DNA of 22,822 nt, from positions 1 through 22,822 of the forward strand of contig JAZQAY010000005.1 of assembly GCA_045545455.1 (NCBI GenBank). Reading direction: 5' to 3'. A program made the position numbers and the translations under genes. The notes beneath the pieces are model-generated. The model did no database searches. It had not been told where the DNA came from and saw nothing but the letters and a program-made list of their open reading frames with translations. Position 1 is the stretch's first letter, and each line of letters begins with the position of its first letter. Shown here piece by piece: positions 5,994-13,989 of the stretch. This stretch comes from RUG754 sp045545455 (GTDB lineage: Bacteria > Bacillota > Clostridia > Peptostreptococcales > Anaerovoracaceae).

Positions 5994-7283
5994 TCAGCTG
6001 CTGAAAGGCAGCTCGTACAGATCGTATGATGTGCTTCCTGAAAGATAGATCCCGGTTGAGAAGGAATCTATGACCTGTTCAGGCCTTGCGTAAGTATGTA
6101 TCTCTGTCCGGACCCTGACGCCATCTTCTCCTGCGCTGATAAATTCATTCTCGAGGTCAGCTTCTGTGGTATTGCTGTCAAAAGGATAAGCATAGAGCAT
6201 GACCGTATCCTGTGATGCGAACTCAGAACCGGCCTGACGCTGGTACTGGGCGATAACCAGAAGTGCGTCCGGATTAGTATCCGAATTTGCCTTGGGCTTG
6301 CAGAGATATGCACCCACAAGTTCGTAGTCGCTGTAGTAGTCTCCCATGAAGTTGTCACAGTTTTCGTAAGCCTTTATCCTGATCTTGTCTGTGGCAGCGG
6401 ATATGAAACCGGCTTTTTCGGAAACAGCCTGATCGGCAGAGTCGAATTTATGCGGAAGGCCATCTACAACGTATTCCTTGGACTGATCTATACCCTCTAT
6501 CTTTATTTTCAGATCGCTCTGCAGCTTGGGTATGCTGTATCCGGGTAGGGTGACCGTAACGGTAACGGTATCTCCGTTTGACAGGAATCCTCCTTCTGAA
6601 GTATCCGGAGTTATGGTATAGGTCAGATCCTCTTTCACCTGCGCCCAAAGAGACTTCTCGTTTGAATAGTCCTTTGTTTTTTTATAGTTTTTGCTGTCTT
6701 TATATATATCGGTTATGTCTTCAGGAACGCTGTAGACGATTTTTTTATCAACTATGTATCCCAGGCCGTCATAACCTTCCACGCAGTCTTTTATCTCCAC
6801 CGCGTTCAGGGCATTGAAGACCGGACGGTTGTTGAATTCGTTCACTTTTACTGCTGTGAAGCAGCCGATCCCAACCAGCGCGATTATGAAGAGCGCGATA
6901 ATGGTTTTGGTAATGGCATCCAGTACCGTGGACATTGCGGAACCGACTTTAGCACCTACGGTACGCTCGGGCATAATGAATTCCTCACCTCTGGCCATGG
7001 CTTCCTCGGCCTGCTGAGCCAGATCGGCCAGGGCTTTTTTAGATCTTCTCCTGGCGCCCCAGGATGAGAAAAGGTAAGCGATGGAGAAAATGACAGCAAC
7101 GGCTGCCAGTATCAGGACGAGTGAGGAGCCTGTCAGGGCATCCCTGATGCCAAGGCTGTCAAGTCTTTCCCAAAAGTCGGCTGCGTCGTTGATACCGCCT
7201 ATGACGGTAAAAACCACGGATACGATAGTAAGTATTGAAATGCCGGTCTTGTGATTCTTTGCAGCAGGTCTGTTATTACCCAT
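5994..7283 (-). CDS. Membrane-anchored protein of unknown function with large outer domain
   Basis: The ATG at 7283 is chosen because AAAGGCGG lies just upstream; a TTG at 7307 in frame would place the ribosome site inside the gene. The 429-residue product has three predicted helices (about 14-31, 54-73, 126-146). A basic/charged cytoplasmic loop (ARRRSKKALADLAQQAEEA) follows the second helix. About 280 extracytoplasmic residues follow the third helix and contain a beta-strand block GFLSNGDTVTVTVTLPGY. Similar SNGD-type blocks occur in surface-exposed domains of clostridial zinc-ribbon membrane proteins; this one has no zinc ribbon. It is transcribed alone, from a promoter overlapping that of the protease operon. 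No function can be assigned. Confidence 0.75.
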   Translation of the reverse strand: MGNNRPAAKNHKTGISILTIVSVVFTVIGGINDAADFWERLDSLGIRDALTGSSLVLILAAVAVIFSIAYLFSSWGARRRSKKALADLAQQAEEAMARGEEFIMPERTVGAKVGSAMSTVLDAITKTIIALFIIALVGIGCFTAVKVNEFNNRPVFNALNAVEIKDCVEGYDGLGYIVDKKIVYSVPEDITDIYKDSKNYKKTKDYSNEKSLWAQVKEDLTYTITPDTSEGGFLSNGDTVTVTVTLPGYSIPKLQSDLKIKIEGIDQSKEYVVDGLPHKFDSADQAVSEKAGFISAATDKIRIKAYENCDNFMGDYYSDYELVGAYLCKPKANSDTNPDALLVIAQYQRQAGSEFASQDTVMLYAYPFDSNTTEADLENEFISAGEDGVRVRTEIHTYARPEQVIDSFSTGIYLSGSTSYDLYELPFSS

Positions 7284-7322
7284 GATCAACCGCCTTTCTT
7301 TAAGCAATTAACTGATAAGGAG

Positions 7323-7350
7323 ATTATATCATATTTTAAATTATTGTAAA
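7323..7350 (-). promoter_or_regulatory. Minus-strand promoter for the membrane protein gene
   Basis: On the minus strand TTTACA (7350-7345) is 16 bases from an extended -10, TGATATAAT (7331-7323). The predicted start is near 7316, leaving a leader of about 33 bases. The -35 box overlaps the -35 box of the divergent promoter almost completely. Confidence 0.7.
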
Positions 7351-7372
7351 AGACCTGCGGAAAGAGTATAAT
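7344..7372 (+). promoter_or_regulatory. Plus-strand promoter giving a probable leaderless mRNA
   Basis: TTGTAA (7344-7349)-N17-TATAAT (7367-7372) predicts initiation at about 7379, the A of the protease ATG. No Shine-Dalgarno precedes that ATG. Confidence 0.65.
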
Positions 7373-7378
7373 TTTTAT

Positions 7379-8023
7379 ATGTTTGATATAGAGATCTACT
7401 GCGATAGGAACATAACTGAACGGGACTTTGAAATGATCAGGTCGGCGGCGAAACTGACGGAGAGGGTCTTCGGCTGCGGATTCACGGTCTTCAGAGACCG
7501 GGGGTGGAGCGCAGAAACCGATAAGGATATACCCGGAAGCTGCGACGAGATCCTGGATACCGTGCAATCGGACGGAAAGGGACGCAAGAATGCCAGCCGC
7601 ATACTGGATCTTATGGTGGAAGTCATGAAAGCCAGAGAGAAGAAGGGCGCCATGATCATTTTCACGGGTTATGATCTGTCCCTTAAGGATACCTGGTGCT
7701 TCGGCGCCGCCAGGATCGGAGGCATGGTTTCCGTACAGAGCATTTGCCGGTACAGGGATCTTTCAGAAGAAGAAAAACAGGCCGTCATTACCAGGACCCT
7801 AAGGCATGAGGTAGGGCACATCCATAAGTGTGCATCGGATCCTAAAAGAGCCAACACTGAAAAGAAGTACGGAATGCACTGTACGACTAAAGGCTGTACA
7901 ATGAGACAGTCGCCTACCCTTAAGGATCTGCTGAGACATGCAAAAGAAGAGGATCCGGGGAATTGCCTTTGTAAGCTTTGCAGAGATGACCTGGAGAGAT
8001 TCAAAACAGATCACTACTATTGA
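7379..8023 (+). CDS. Archaemetzincin-like zinc metallopeptidase (M54-type)
   Basis: This 214-residue soluble protein has HEVGH at 143-147, then H167-C168, C173 and M175 in the order H-C-x4-C-x-M, and C198-x2-C201 near the end. Archaemetzincins carry HExxH...C-x4-C-x-M...CxxC, so the zinc protease and second structural metal site are both present. The spacing between HEVGH and the HC block is about 19 residues, longer than in classical archaemetzincins, and the usual HxxGxxH third-ligand spacing is lost; H167 may supply the third ligand. Firmicute relatives with a similar HC...C-M-RQ block exist to my memory. The ATG coincides with the predicted transcription start; M19 is a weaker alternative start. 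First of five close genes. Family fairly sure; target unknown. Confidence 0.72.
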   Translation: MFDIEIYCDRNITERDFEMIRSAAKLTERVFGCGFTVFRDRGWSAETDKDIPGSCDEILDTVQSDGKGRKNASRILDLMVEVMKAREKKGAMIIFTGYDLSLKDTWCFGAARIGGMVSVQSICRYRDLSEEEKQAVITRTLRHEVGHIHKCASDPKRANTEKKYGMHCTTKGCTMRQSPTLKDLLRHAKEEDPGNCLCKLCRDDLERFKTDHYY

Positions 8024-8047
8024 TAAGTAACGGCTTGGAAGTATGAC

Positions 8048-9229
8048 ATGAATTACAGAAACGATAAATACGGAAGACCGATATCGGTTCTTGGCTACGG
8101 CTGCATGAGATTTACCAGAAAGGGAGCGTCCCTTGATTATGTGAAAGCAGAAAAAGAAGTCTTAAGAGCCGTGGAACTGGGTGTCAACTATTTTGACACA
8201 GCATATATATACAGCGGTTCTGAAGAACTGATGGGGAGGGTATTCCGGGAAAACAAACTCAGAGATAAGGTGCTGATCGCCACCAAACTTCCACAGTATC
8301 TGATGCGCTCCATGAATGGAATACAGAAGACCTTCGATGAGGAGCTGAAACGTCTCAGGACGAACTATATAGACTATTACCTGATGCATATGTTCACCGA
8401 TTCTGCAGAGTGGGAGAAGCTTAAAGGCTTAGGTATAGAGGAGTGGATAAAAGAAAGAAAGGCAGATGGAAGCATCAGAAATATCGGCTTCTCCTACCAT
8501 GGAGATACAGACATGTTCATAAAACTCCTCGATGCATATGACTGGGATTTTGTCCAGATACAGTACAATTATATGGATGAGAATTCCCAGGCGGGAAGAA
8601 AGGGGCTGGAAGAGGCAGCTTCAAGAGGGATACCTGTGATCATAATGGAGCCTTTGAGGGGAGGAAAGCTTGCGGATCTTCCAAAGGATGCCATGAAACT
8701 TCTCGGTGAAAAGGGCCGTTCGCCGGCGGAACTCGGGCTGAGATGGCTTTGGGATCAGCCGGGTGTTACCTGTGTGCTTTCAGGTATGAACTCCATTGAG
8801 ATGGTGGAAGAGAACTGCAGGATAGCGTCGGAAGCTGAAGCAGGGTGCCTGACTGAAGATGAAAATGAGCTGATAGGAAAGATCAGAAGCATAATAAGAT
8901 CCCGTGAAAAAGTGGGCTGCACGGGATGCCGGTATTGCATGCCCTGCCCTCATGGAGTGGATATCCCGGGTAATTTTCATTACTATAACCTCATGTACGT
9001 GGACAGCAAGTTCAACGGATGGAGAGGCGTATTTCAGAACATGTGCCTGAGAGAAGAACCGGGATTCGCATCGCAGTGTGTGGCCTGCGGCAAGTGCGAA
9101 GCCCACTGCCCTCAGCATATCAATATAATAGAAGAACTGAAGAATGCTGACAGGGCGCTGAGACCCTGGTATTTCAGGCCGGTCATGTACGCTGCGGGAA
9201 AATACGTAACCAGTCATAAAAAACGCTGA
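8048..9229 (+). CDS. Aldo/keto reductase with C-terminal 4Fe-4S ferredoxin domain
   Basis: This 393-residue protein belongs to the COG1453-type oxidoreductases of anaerobes. The N-terminal TIM barrel has the catalytic tetrad D50, Y55, K80 and H114. The C-terminal part carries two cysteine clusters: C291-x2-C294-x2-C297-x2-C300-P and C344-x2-C347-x2-C350-x3-C354-P, expected to bind two 4Fe-4S clusters. The protein may therefore couple carbonyl reduction to ferredoxin-like electron transfer instead of, or as well as, NAD(P)H. It lies 24 bases after the protease gene with a weak upstream GGAAG, and 21 bases before the zinc-ribbon genes, so it is in the same transcript. Substrate unknown. Family assignment is sure. 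Confidence 0.92.
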   Translation: MNYRNDKYGRPISVLGYGCMRFTRKGASLDYVKAEKEVLRAVELGVNYFDTAYIYSGSEELMGRVFRENKLRDKVLIATKLPQYLMRSMNGIQKTFDEELKRLRTNYIDYYLMHMFTDSAEWEKLKGLGIEEWIKERKADGSIRNIGFSYHGDTDMFIKLLDAYDWDFVQIQYNYMDENSQAGRKGLEEAASRGIPVIIMEPLRGGKLADLPKDAMKLLGEKGRSPAELGLRWLWDQPGVTCVLSGMNSIEMVEENCRIASEAEAGCLTEDENELIGKIRSIIRSREKVGCTGCRYCMPCPHGVDIPGNFHYYNLMYVDSKFNGWRGVFQNMCLREEPGFASQCVACGKCEAHCPQHINIIEELKNADRALRPWYFRPVMYAAGKYVTSHKKR

Positions 9230-9250
9230 TATACTTTTGGAGAAGACGAC

Positions 9251-9736
9251 ATGAAAGAGATCGAATGCCCCAACTGCGGAGCAATATTCGAAGCCAGAGA
9301 AGCCAAATGTCCGTATTGCGGTCATATAAATCCTTCCGGAGCAGAAGCGAAGTTTCTTAGGAATCTGGAGAAGACCAGGAAGGATCTCGATAACGTAGAT
9401 GATGAAGCGAGAAGGGCCTACAGCGGGGAGATAAAGAAAGGCGCGGGATCTGCCGCTAAGATCGCAGTTATCGCAGCCATTGTGATCGCCATATTGGCGG
9501 GCATATATTTTGTTCTCGATAATACGTTATTCGACTATGGCTTCAAGGGCGATTATGCCAAGGAACTTGCCTGGGAGCATGAGGCTTTTGATGAGTACGA
9601 TGAACTCTATGAGGCCGGAAAGTATGATGAACTGATGGAACGTATAGCTGAAGACGGAGAGGATCACGACGTCTGGAACTGGGAAAATTATGATGAGTTC
9701 ATGGAAAAGGCTGAGGAACTTTGGGGAGAAGACTGA
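9251..9736 (+). CDS. Zinc-ribbon single-helix membrane protein A
   Basis: This 161-residue protein has an N-terminal zinc ribbon with C6/C9 (CPNCG) and C20/C23 (CPYCG), a charged linker (FLRNLEKTRKDLDNVDDEARR), a single helix at about 69-89, and a very acidic outer tail rich in Asp, Glu, Tyr and Trp. This puts the metal site inside and the acidic tail outside. The RBS is GGAG eight to ten bases before the ATG. The stop overlaps the start of the next gene (TGATG). The order zinc ribbon, linker, helix, outer domain is common in clostridial proteins of unknown role. Function not recognised. Confidence 0.82.
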   Translation: MKEIECPNCGAIFEAREAKCPYCGHINPSGAEAKFLRNLEKTRKDLDNVDDEARRAYSGEIKKGAGSAAKIAVIAAIVIAILAGIYFVLDNTLFDYGFKGDYAKELAWEHEAFDEYDELYEAGKYDELMERIAEDGEDHDVWNWENYDEFMEKAEELWGED

Positions 9737-10500
9737 TGAAATGTGAACACTGCGGAAATAATCTGAATATCGAGGACAAGTTCTGTCCGTACTGCGGTCA
9801 GCCGAATCCATATGCCGTCAAGCATCAGGAGGAGATGGAACGGTATGAAAAGGATTATCAGGAGACAAAGGAGGAAGTCCTTGAGAAATCATCCCGTTTT
9901 AACCGCCATACCGTGAGGATAACGATTTTGGCTGTGCTCGTGGCTCTGATAGCTGTAACGGGTTTCGTTATGGCGAAAGCTGATGATATACGATGGCTCC
10001 AGATGGAAAAGTCGGTGGAACAGAAAGCACCTGTACACAGGGAAGCGCTGACTGAACTTATGGATAGCAGGGACTATCTGGGAGTATATTCATATATGAC
10101 CAGAAACAGGATCACATATACCAACAGCCTCAGAGAGTTTGATGCGGTTTGCGATACAACTTCCAGGTACAGAATGCTCTATGAGAATCTCATGACCCTG
10201 CAGGGGAAGAGGAAAGGAGCGGAAAACTACGGCTATTATACGGAAGCTGAGCTGATAGAGGATATCTCAAGAAATCTGTACGGCATTTACGGGTATATGA
10301 AGCCTCAGGAATACAACAGCGAGGCCTATGAGGGTGATAAGATGGAGTACATGGAGGCCTTAAGAGATCATGTTGAGACAATGATCTCCGGATATTTCGG
10401 ACTCACTCCTGAAGAGACGATGAGCATGAGAGAACTTACAGAATCCAGGATAAACGTTTTATTGGAGGACAGCTATGAAGAAGAACAGCAGAACAACTGA
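9736..10500 (+). CDS. Zinc-ribbon single-helix membrane protein B
   Basis: The start is the ATG at 9736, which overlaps the previous stop and follows GGGGAGAAG; an in-frame TTG at 9721 lies within that ribosome site. The 254-residue product has a zinc ribbon (C3/C6 and C17/C20, ending CPYCGQPNP), a charged segment to residue 57, one helix at about 60-80, and about 170 outer residues predicted helical with many Tyr, Glu and Met. Its ribbon resembles that of the preceding protein but the outer domain does not, so the two look like diverged or modular relatives. Its 3' end overlaps the next gene by 26 bases. Function unknown. Confidence 0.82.
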   Translation: MKCEHCGNNLNIEDKFCPYCGQPNPYAVKHQEEMERYEKDYQETKEEVLEKSSRFNRHTVRITILAVLVALIAVTGFVMAKADDIRWLQMEKSVEQKAPVHREALTELMDSRDYLGVYSYMTRNRITYTNSLREFDAVCDTTSRYRMLYENLMTLQGKRKGAENYGYYTEAELIEDISRNLYGIYGYMKPQEYNSEAYEGDKMEYMEALRDHVETMISGYFGLTPEETMSMRELTESRINVLLEDSYEEEQQNN

Positions 10501-10963
10501 TCCGGGAAACGCCGGCACCGGAAGGGCAGGAGAAAGGCTCTTCAGGATACTCACTGCGATTCTTGCAGTCATCCTGGTGGTTATGATAATCATCACCGTC
10601 GTGAAGGTGAAGACGTCGTTTTACAACTATATATCTACGCCTAACGATCTTCTGAGATCTATAAATAACGGATACTATTCTGAAGCTGTGACCGAAATGA
10701 AAGACAACATAGCCCTTGGCGAGACCGCTGAAAAGGATCCGGACTATGTGACGCCCTATGCGCTCCTGGATTATTATGAGGCTGAATCGTTTTATTCCGG
10801 CTACGTCAAAGCAGCTGAACAGGCTTCTGCCGCAGGGGATAAGTCGCTGGAAGCAGATCTCATGGACAGGGCAGCCGGATATCTGGCAGATATGGAAGCT
10901 GCGAGAGGTGAAACGGGAGAACTGAGCTTCATGACTGAAGATATAGACTCGTTATTTGATTAA
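10475..10963 (+). CDS. Small single-helix membrane protein C, no zinc ribbon
   Basis: This 162-residue product starts at ATG 10475 behind TTGGAGGAC, inside the end of the previous gene. The first 22 residues are short and basic, a helix spans about 23-43, and the outer part is helical (YYSEAVTEMKDN, LLDYYEAESFYSGYVKAAEQ), possibly TPR-like. It shares layout with proteins A and B but lacks their cysteines. Overlap with gene B suggests they are made in a fixed ratio and may form one membrane complex. It is the last gene before a terminator. Function unknown. Confidence 0.78.
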   Translation: MKKNSRTTDPGNAGTGRAGERLFRILTAILAVILVVMIIITVVKVKTSFYNYISTPNDLLRSINNGYYSEAVTEMKDNIALGETAEKDPDYVTPYALLDYYEAESFYSGYVKAAEQASAAGDKSLEADLMDRAAGYLADMEAARGETGELSFMTEDIDSLFD

Positions 10964-10973
10964 GGATATTGCT

Positions 10974-10998
10974 AAGCACCCTTCGGGGTGCTTTTGTT
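10974..10998 (+). terminator. Terminator of the protease/zinc-ribbon operon
   Basis: AAGCACCC-TTCG-GGGTGCTT has an 8-base stem capped by a stable TTCG tetraloop and ends in TTTTGTTG. It begins 11 bases after the last stop. Confidence 0.88.
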
Positions 10999-11070
10999 GT
11001 GTGCCGGATCCAGCGGGGCAGTTGTGCTGTGGGCATTGTGGATAAACAGATACAGATGCGTGACTGCAGG

Positions 11071-11113
11071 AAACTTTTAAAAACTTTTTAACTTCTTCAA
11101 GGTTTGTTCAAGG
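11071..11113. repeat. Tandem short direct repeats upstream of the lipoprotein gene
   Basis: AAACTTTTAA and AAACTTTTTA follow each other at 11071-11090. TTCAAGG then occurs at 11096 and 11107, an 11-base period. Helically phased direct repeats of this kind often bind OmpR/PhoB-type response regulators. No clear -35/-10 pair was identified between 10999 and 11184, so the promoter is not located. Confidence 0.4.
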
Positions 11114-11184
11114 AAAGAATGATATCTTCATCATGACGTAAGGATATCGTCAATGAAAAGAGATCAATGAAGAAAGGTAAATAG

Positions 11185-12459
11185 ATGAAAATGAACAAAA
11201 CAGCAATGAAAAAGATATTAGCCATGGGACTTGCCGGTGCGATGATATTCAGCATGGCAGCCTGCGGCACCAAAGAAACCGCAGAGGCGGAAGACGTAAC
11301 TGAGGAAGTAACGGAATTAGTACAGGAGATCGAACAGGAAATGATCGTGACCACGGCGAACGTCACTTCAGACGGGGCAATCGATGCGAGCGACCTTTTC
11401 ACCGAGAGAGATCTGACACAGACTGCGGACCTTACCGATGCTGAGTACTATACTCTTCAGGACGGACAGGACGTGGAGATCACCTCGGCGGGAGTATACG
11501 TATTCAGCGGTACGGCAGCAGACGTTACCATCAGGGTAAACGCCGGAGATGAGGACAAGGTCCAGATCGTGCTCAACGGTGTGAGTATCACCAATACAGA
11601 CAGTCCTGCCATCTATGTAGTGAATGCTGATAAGGTATTCGTTACCACGACCGACACTGAGAACACCTTGAGCGTAACAGGAACATTCACAGCAGACGGA
11701 GATACCAATACGGATGCTGCGATCTTCTCAAAGGACGACCTGGTACTGAACGGAGTCGGGACCCTCAACATAAGTTCGACAGCTAATGGCGTAACATCAA
11801 AGGATGATCTTAAGATCACCGGAGGAACCATCAACATCAGCTGTGAATCAGATGCACTTGAGGCTAACGAGTCGGTAGCCATCGCAGATGGTAATATAAC
11901 GATCGTTACAAACAAGGATGGTATCCATGCTGAGTACGATGAGGACGACACGGTAGGATATGTTTACATCTGCGGAGGAAACATCAGGATAGAAGCAGCG
12001 GATGACGGCATCCACGGAACCACCATCGTTCAGATCGACGGAGGTACCTTCGACATCGACACCTACGGCGAGGGTATCGAGGCTACCATCGTACAGATCA
12101 ACGGAGGAACAGTTGACGTTTACGCTGCAGATGACGGGATCAACGCTTCTGCAAAATCTTCGGCATACTATCCCGAGCTTCAGATCAACGGAGGAGATGT
12201 AACGATCAGCATGGGCCAGGGGGATACTGATGCCCTTGATTCAAACGGAGCACTCACCATCACAGGCGGAACCATCAATATCACAGCACAGTCACCGTTT
12301 GACTATGACGGAACAGGAACACTCTCCGGCGGAACCGTCATCGTAAACGGACAGGAGGTCACCCAGCTTTACAATCAGATGATGGGCGGCGGCATGATGG
12401 GCGGCGGCCCCAGCGGAATGGGCGGCGGCTTCGGAGGAGGCCCCGGATTCGGCGGCTGA
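11185..12459 (+). CDS. Beta-helix carbohydrate-binding-type lipoprotein (DUF4353-like) with Gly/Met-rich tail
   Basis: This 424-residue exported lipoprotein has a basic N-terminus, a hydrophobic segment, and lipobox MAAC with C27 as the lipidated residue. An acidic linker (AEAEDVTEEVTELVQEIEQE) follows. From about residue 75 come repeated short strands such as LNGVGTLNISS, ITGGTINISCESDAL, INGGTVDVYAADDGINA and ITGGTINITAQ, a right-handed parallel beta-helix pattern. Asp/Asn-rich turns (DGIHA, DDGIHG, DDGINA) are likely calcium sites. This matches the DUF4353 family, whose studied member Cthe_2159 binds acidic polysaccharide. The last 30 residues are almost only Gly, Met, Pro and Phe and have no obvious fold. 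RBS AAAGG. It is monocistronic. Family good; ligand unknown. Confidence 0.85.
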   Translation: MKMNKTAMKKILAMGLAGAMIFSMAACGTKETAEAEDVTEEVTELVQEIEQEMIVTTANVTSDGAIDASDLFTERDLTQTADLTDAEYYTLQDGQDVEITSAGVYVFSGTAADVTIRVNAGDEDKVQIVLNGVSITNTDSPAIYVVNADKVFVTTTDTENTLSVTGTFTADGDTNTDAAIFSKDDLVLNGVGTLNISSTANGVTSKDDLKITGGTINISCESDALEANESVAIADGNITIVTNKDGIHAEYDEDDTVGYVYICGGNIRIEAADDGIHGTTIVQIDGGTFDIDTYGEGIEATIVQINGGTVDVYAADDGINASAKSSAYYPELQINGGDVTISMGQGDTDALDSNGALTITGGTINITAQSPFDYDGTGTLSGGTVIVNGQEVTQLYNQMMGGGMMGGGPSGMGGGFGGGPGFGG

Positions 12460-12475
12460 TAAAAGGAACCGATAC

Positions 12476-12507
12476 ACAGAGACCGGTAATATCCGGTCTC
12501 TGTTTTT
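12476..12507 (+). terminator. Terminator of the lipoprotein gene
   Basis: ACAGAGACCGG / CCGGTCTCTGT is an 11-base stem with a TAATAT loop, followed by TTTTT. Confidence 0.92.
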
Positions 12508-12516
12508 ATGTTACGC

Positions 12517-12545
12517 TTTAATCTCTTTTAGAAGTGTAATATAAT
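12517..12545 (+). promoter_or_regulatory. Candidate promoter of the peptidase T gene
   Basis: TTTAAT-N17-TATAAT shows a perfect -10 and a weak -35. The start would fall near 12552, about 30 bases before the ATG. Confidence 0.55.
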
Positions 12546-12581
12546 ATAGGAAATAAAGTTTAGGCATCACAGGAGGAGATC

Positions 12582-13832
12582 ATGGACCTTAAAAAGAGAC
12601 TTGAACAGAGATTTTTAAAATATTCGGCAATACCCAGCCAGAGCGATCCCCTGAATGAAACGATACCCTCGTCCATAGGTCAGTGGAAAATGGCGGAGAC
12701 CTTGGCGGAGGATCTGAAGGAACTGGGAGTAAAAGATGTGGAAATAGGTGAGACCGGAGTTGTCTACGGAAGGCTTCCTGAGAGGCTTTCACCGGGACAC
12801 AGGACGGTTCCAAAGGTGGGCTGGTGCTGCCATATGGATACGGTGGACGTGCATCTTTCACCTGAAGTACACGCCAAGATCATAAGAAACTACCCCGGCG
12901 GGGATGTTTTGCAGAATGAAGAGAAGCAGATATACATAAGGGAAGCGGAACATCCGGAACTCAGGGACTATATCGGTCAGGACATAATCGTCAGTGACGG
13001 CACGTCGGTACTGGGAGCGGACAACAAGGCTGCCGTCTCCAATCTCATGACGGCCCTTGAGATCCTCAGGGAGGACCCTGAGATCCAGCACGGAGAGATA
13101 TACATAGCCTTCGTGCCCGATGAGGAGACGGGCCTAAGGGGATCGAAGTCCATGGACTTCAGCAAATTCCCTGTTGATTTTGCATATACCATAGACTGCG
13201 AGAGAGAAGGAGAAGTGGTATATCAGACCTTCAACGCAGGAGAGGCTGTACTTAAGATAAGGGGCATTTCCGCTCATCCGATGTCATCCAAGAACAACCT
13301 CGTTAATCCTTCCATGGTGGCTGTGGATTACATCAATCTCCTTGACAGGGCAGAGACTCCGGAGCACACGGAGGGTACAGAGGGGTATCTCTGGGTAACG
13401 GACATCTACAGCGACGGACTGGATGCAAAGGTCATGATAGACATAAGAGATCACGACCTTGCAGGATATAAAGCAAAGAAGGTCTATCTTGAAAAAGCCC
13501 TAGAGATCACTAAAATGAAGCACCCAAGAGCTGAGATCAGCCTTGAGATGAAGGATATCTACGGAAATATCTTCGATGCTCTGAACGATGACAATACCGT
13601 CTGCATCGACTATATCTATCAGGCTCTCGACGAGCTTGGGATCAAACCCATAACGAAGGCCATGAGGGGAGGCACCGACGGATCCTTCATTTCTACTATG
13701 GGAATACCGACTCCGAACTATTTCACCGGAGCGTTGAATTTCCATTCCTCAGCAGAGTTCCTTCCCATGGATGCCTTTGAGAACTCATGCCTTGTGACCC
13801 TTAAACTTATGGAGCTCATAGCAAGAAACTGA
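12582..13832 (+). CDS. pepT: Peptidase T (tripeptide aminopeptidase)
   Basis: This 416-residue M20B cytoplasmic metallopeptidase removes the N-terminal residue from tripeptides in the last steps of peptide use. The two-zinc site is complete: H84 and D86 (CHMDT), D147 (GADNKAA), E181 with E182 (PDEE), D205 (TIDCE) and H388 (NFHSS). The lid-domain H232 (SAHP) and the GGTDGS loop (363-368) are present. Length is normal (about 408-420 residues). A strong AGGAGGAG ribosome site precedes the ATG. It stands alone between a terminator and the next promoter. No missing residues were seen; the call is secure. Confidence 0.97.
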   Translation: MDLKKRLEQRFLKYSAIPSQSDPLNETIPSSIGQWKMAETLAEDLKELGVKDVEIGETGVVYGRLPERLSPGHRTVPKVGWCCHMDTVDVHLSPEVHAKIIRNYPGGDVLQNEEKQIYIREAEHPELRDYIGQDIIVSDGTSVLGADNKAAVSNLMTALEILREDPEIQHGEIYIAFVPDEETGLRGSKSMDFSKFPVDFAYTIDCEREGEVVYQTFNAGEAVLKIRGISAHPMSSKNNLVNPSMVAVDYINLLDRAETPEHTEGTEGYLWVTDIYSDGLDAKVMIDIRDHDLAGYKAKKVYLEKALEITKMKHPRAEISLEMKDIYGNIFDALNDDNTVCIDYIYQALDELGIKPITKAMRGGTDGSFISTMGIPTPNYFTGALNFHSSAEFLPMDAFENSCLVTLKLMELIARN

Positions 13833-13921
13833 GCCGAAAGAGACACTTGAGCGACATAGAAAAAACATATAAAAAATTGTAGTTTTCCGCTGGTTTTGAT
13901 GTAGATTTACACACTATCTTG

Positions 13922-13930
13922 TGATATAAT
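13922..13930 (+). promoter_or_regulatory. Extended -10 promoter for the zinc-ribbon/coiled-coil gene
   Basis: TGATATAAT is a perfect extended -10 element. The only -35-like match, TTTACA at 13906-13911, is spaced 13 bases, too short, so the extended -10 probably suffices. Predicted start is near 13937. Confidence 0.55.
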
Positions 13931-13957
13931 CTCTATGTAAAATATATCGAAGGGGGT

Positions 13958-13979
13958 AGCCGGAAGAGAAAGGCCGGCT
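13958..13979 (+). other. Leader hairpin next to the ribosome site
   Basis: AGCCGG (13958-13963) can pair with CCGGCT (13974-13979) across a 10-base purine-rich loop. The GGAGG ribosome site begins at the next base. Folding could affect translation of the gene at 13990. Confidence 0.35.
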
Positions 13980-13989
13980 GGAGGTATTG

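Noticed and set aside
7284..7307. Upstream TTG start for the minus-strand membrane protein
   Set aside because: The AAAGGCGG ribosome site would then lie inside the gene; the ATG at 7283 is correctly spaced from it.
11134..11152. TGACG/CGTCA inverted repeat before the lipoprotein gene
   Set aside because: Arms are only five bases and there is no second copy; too weak to call.
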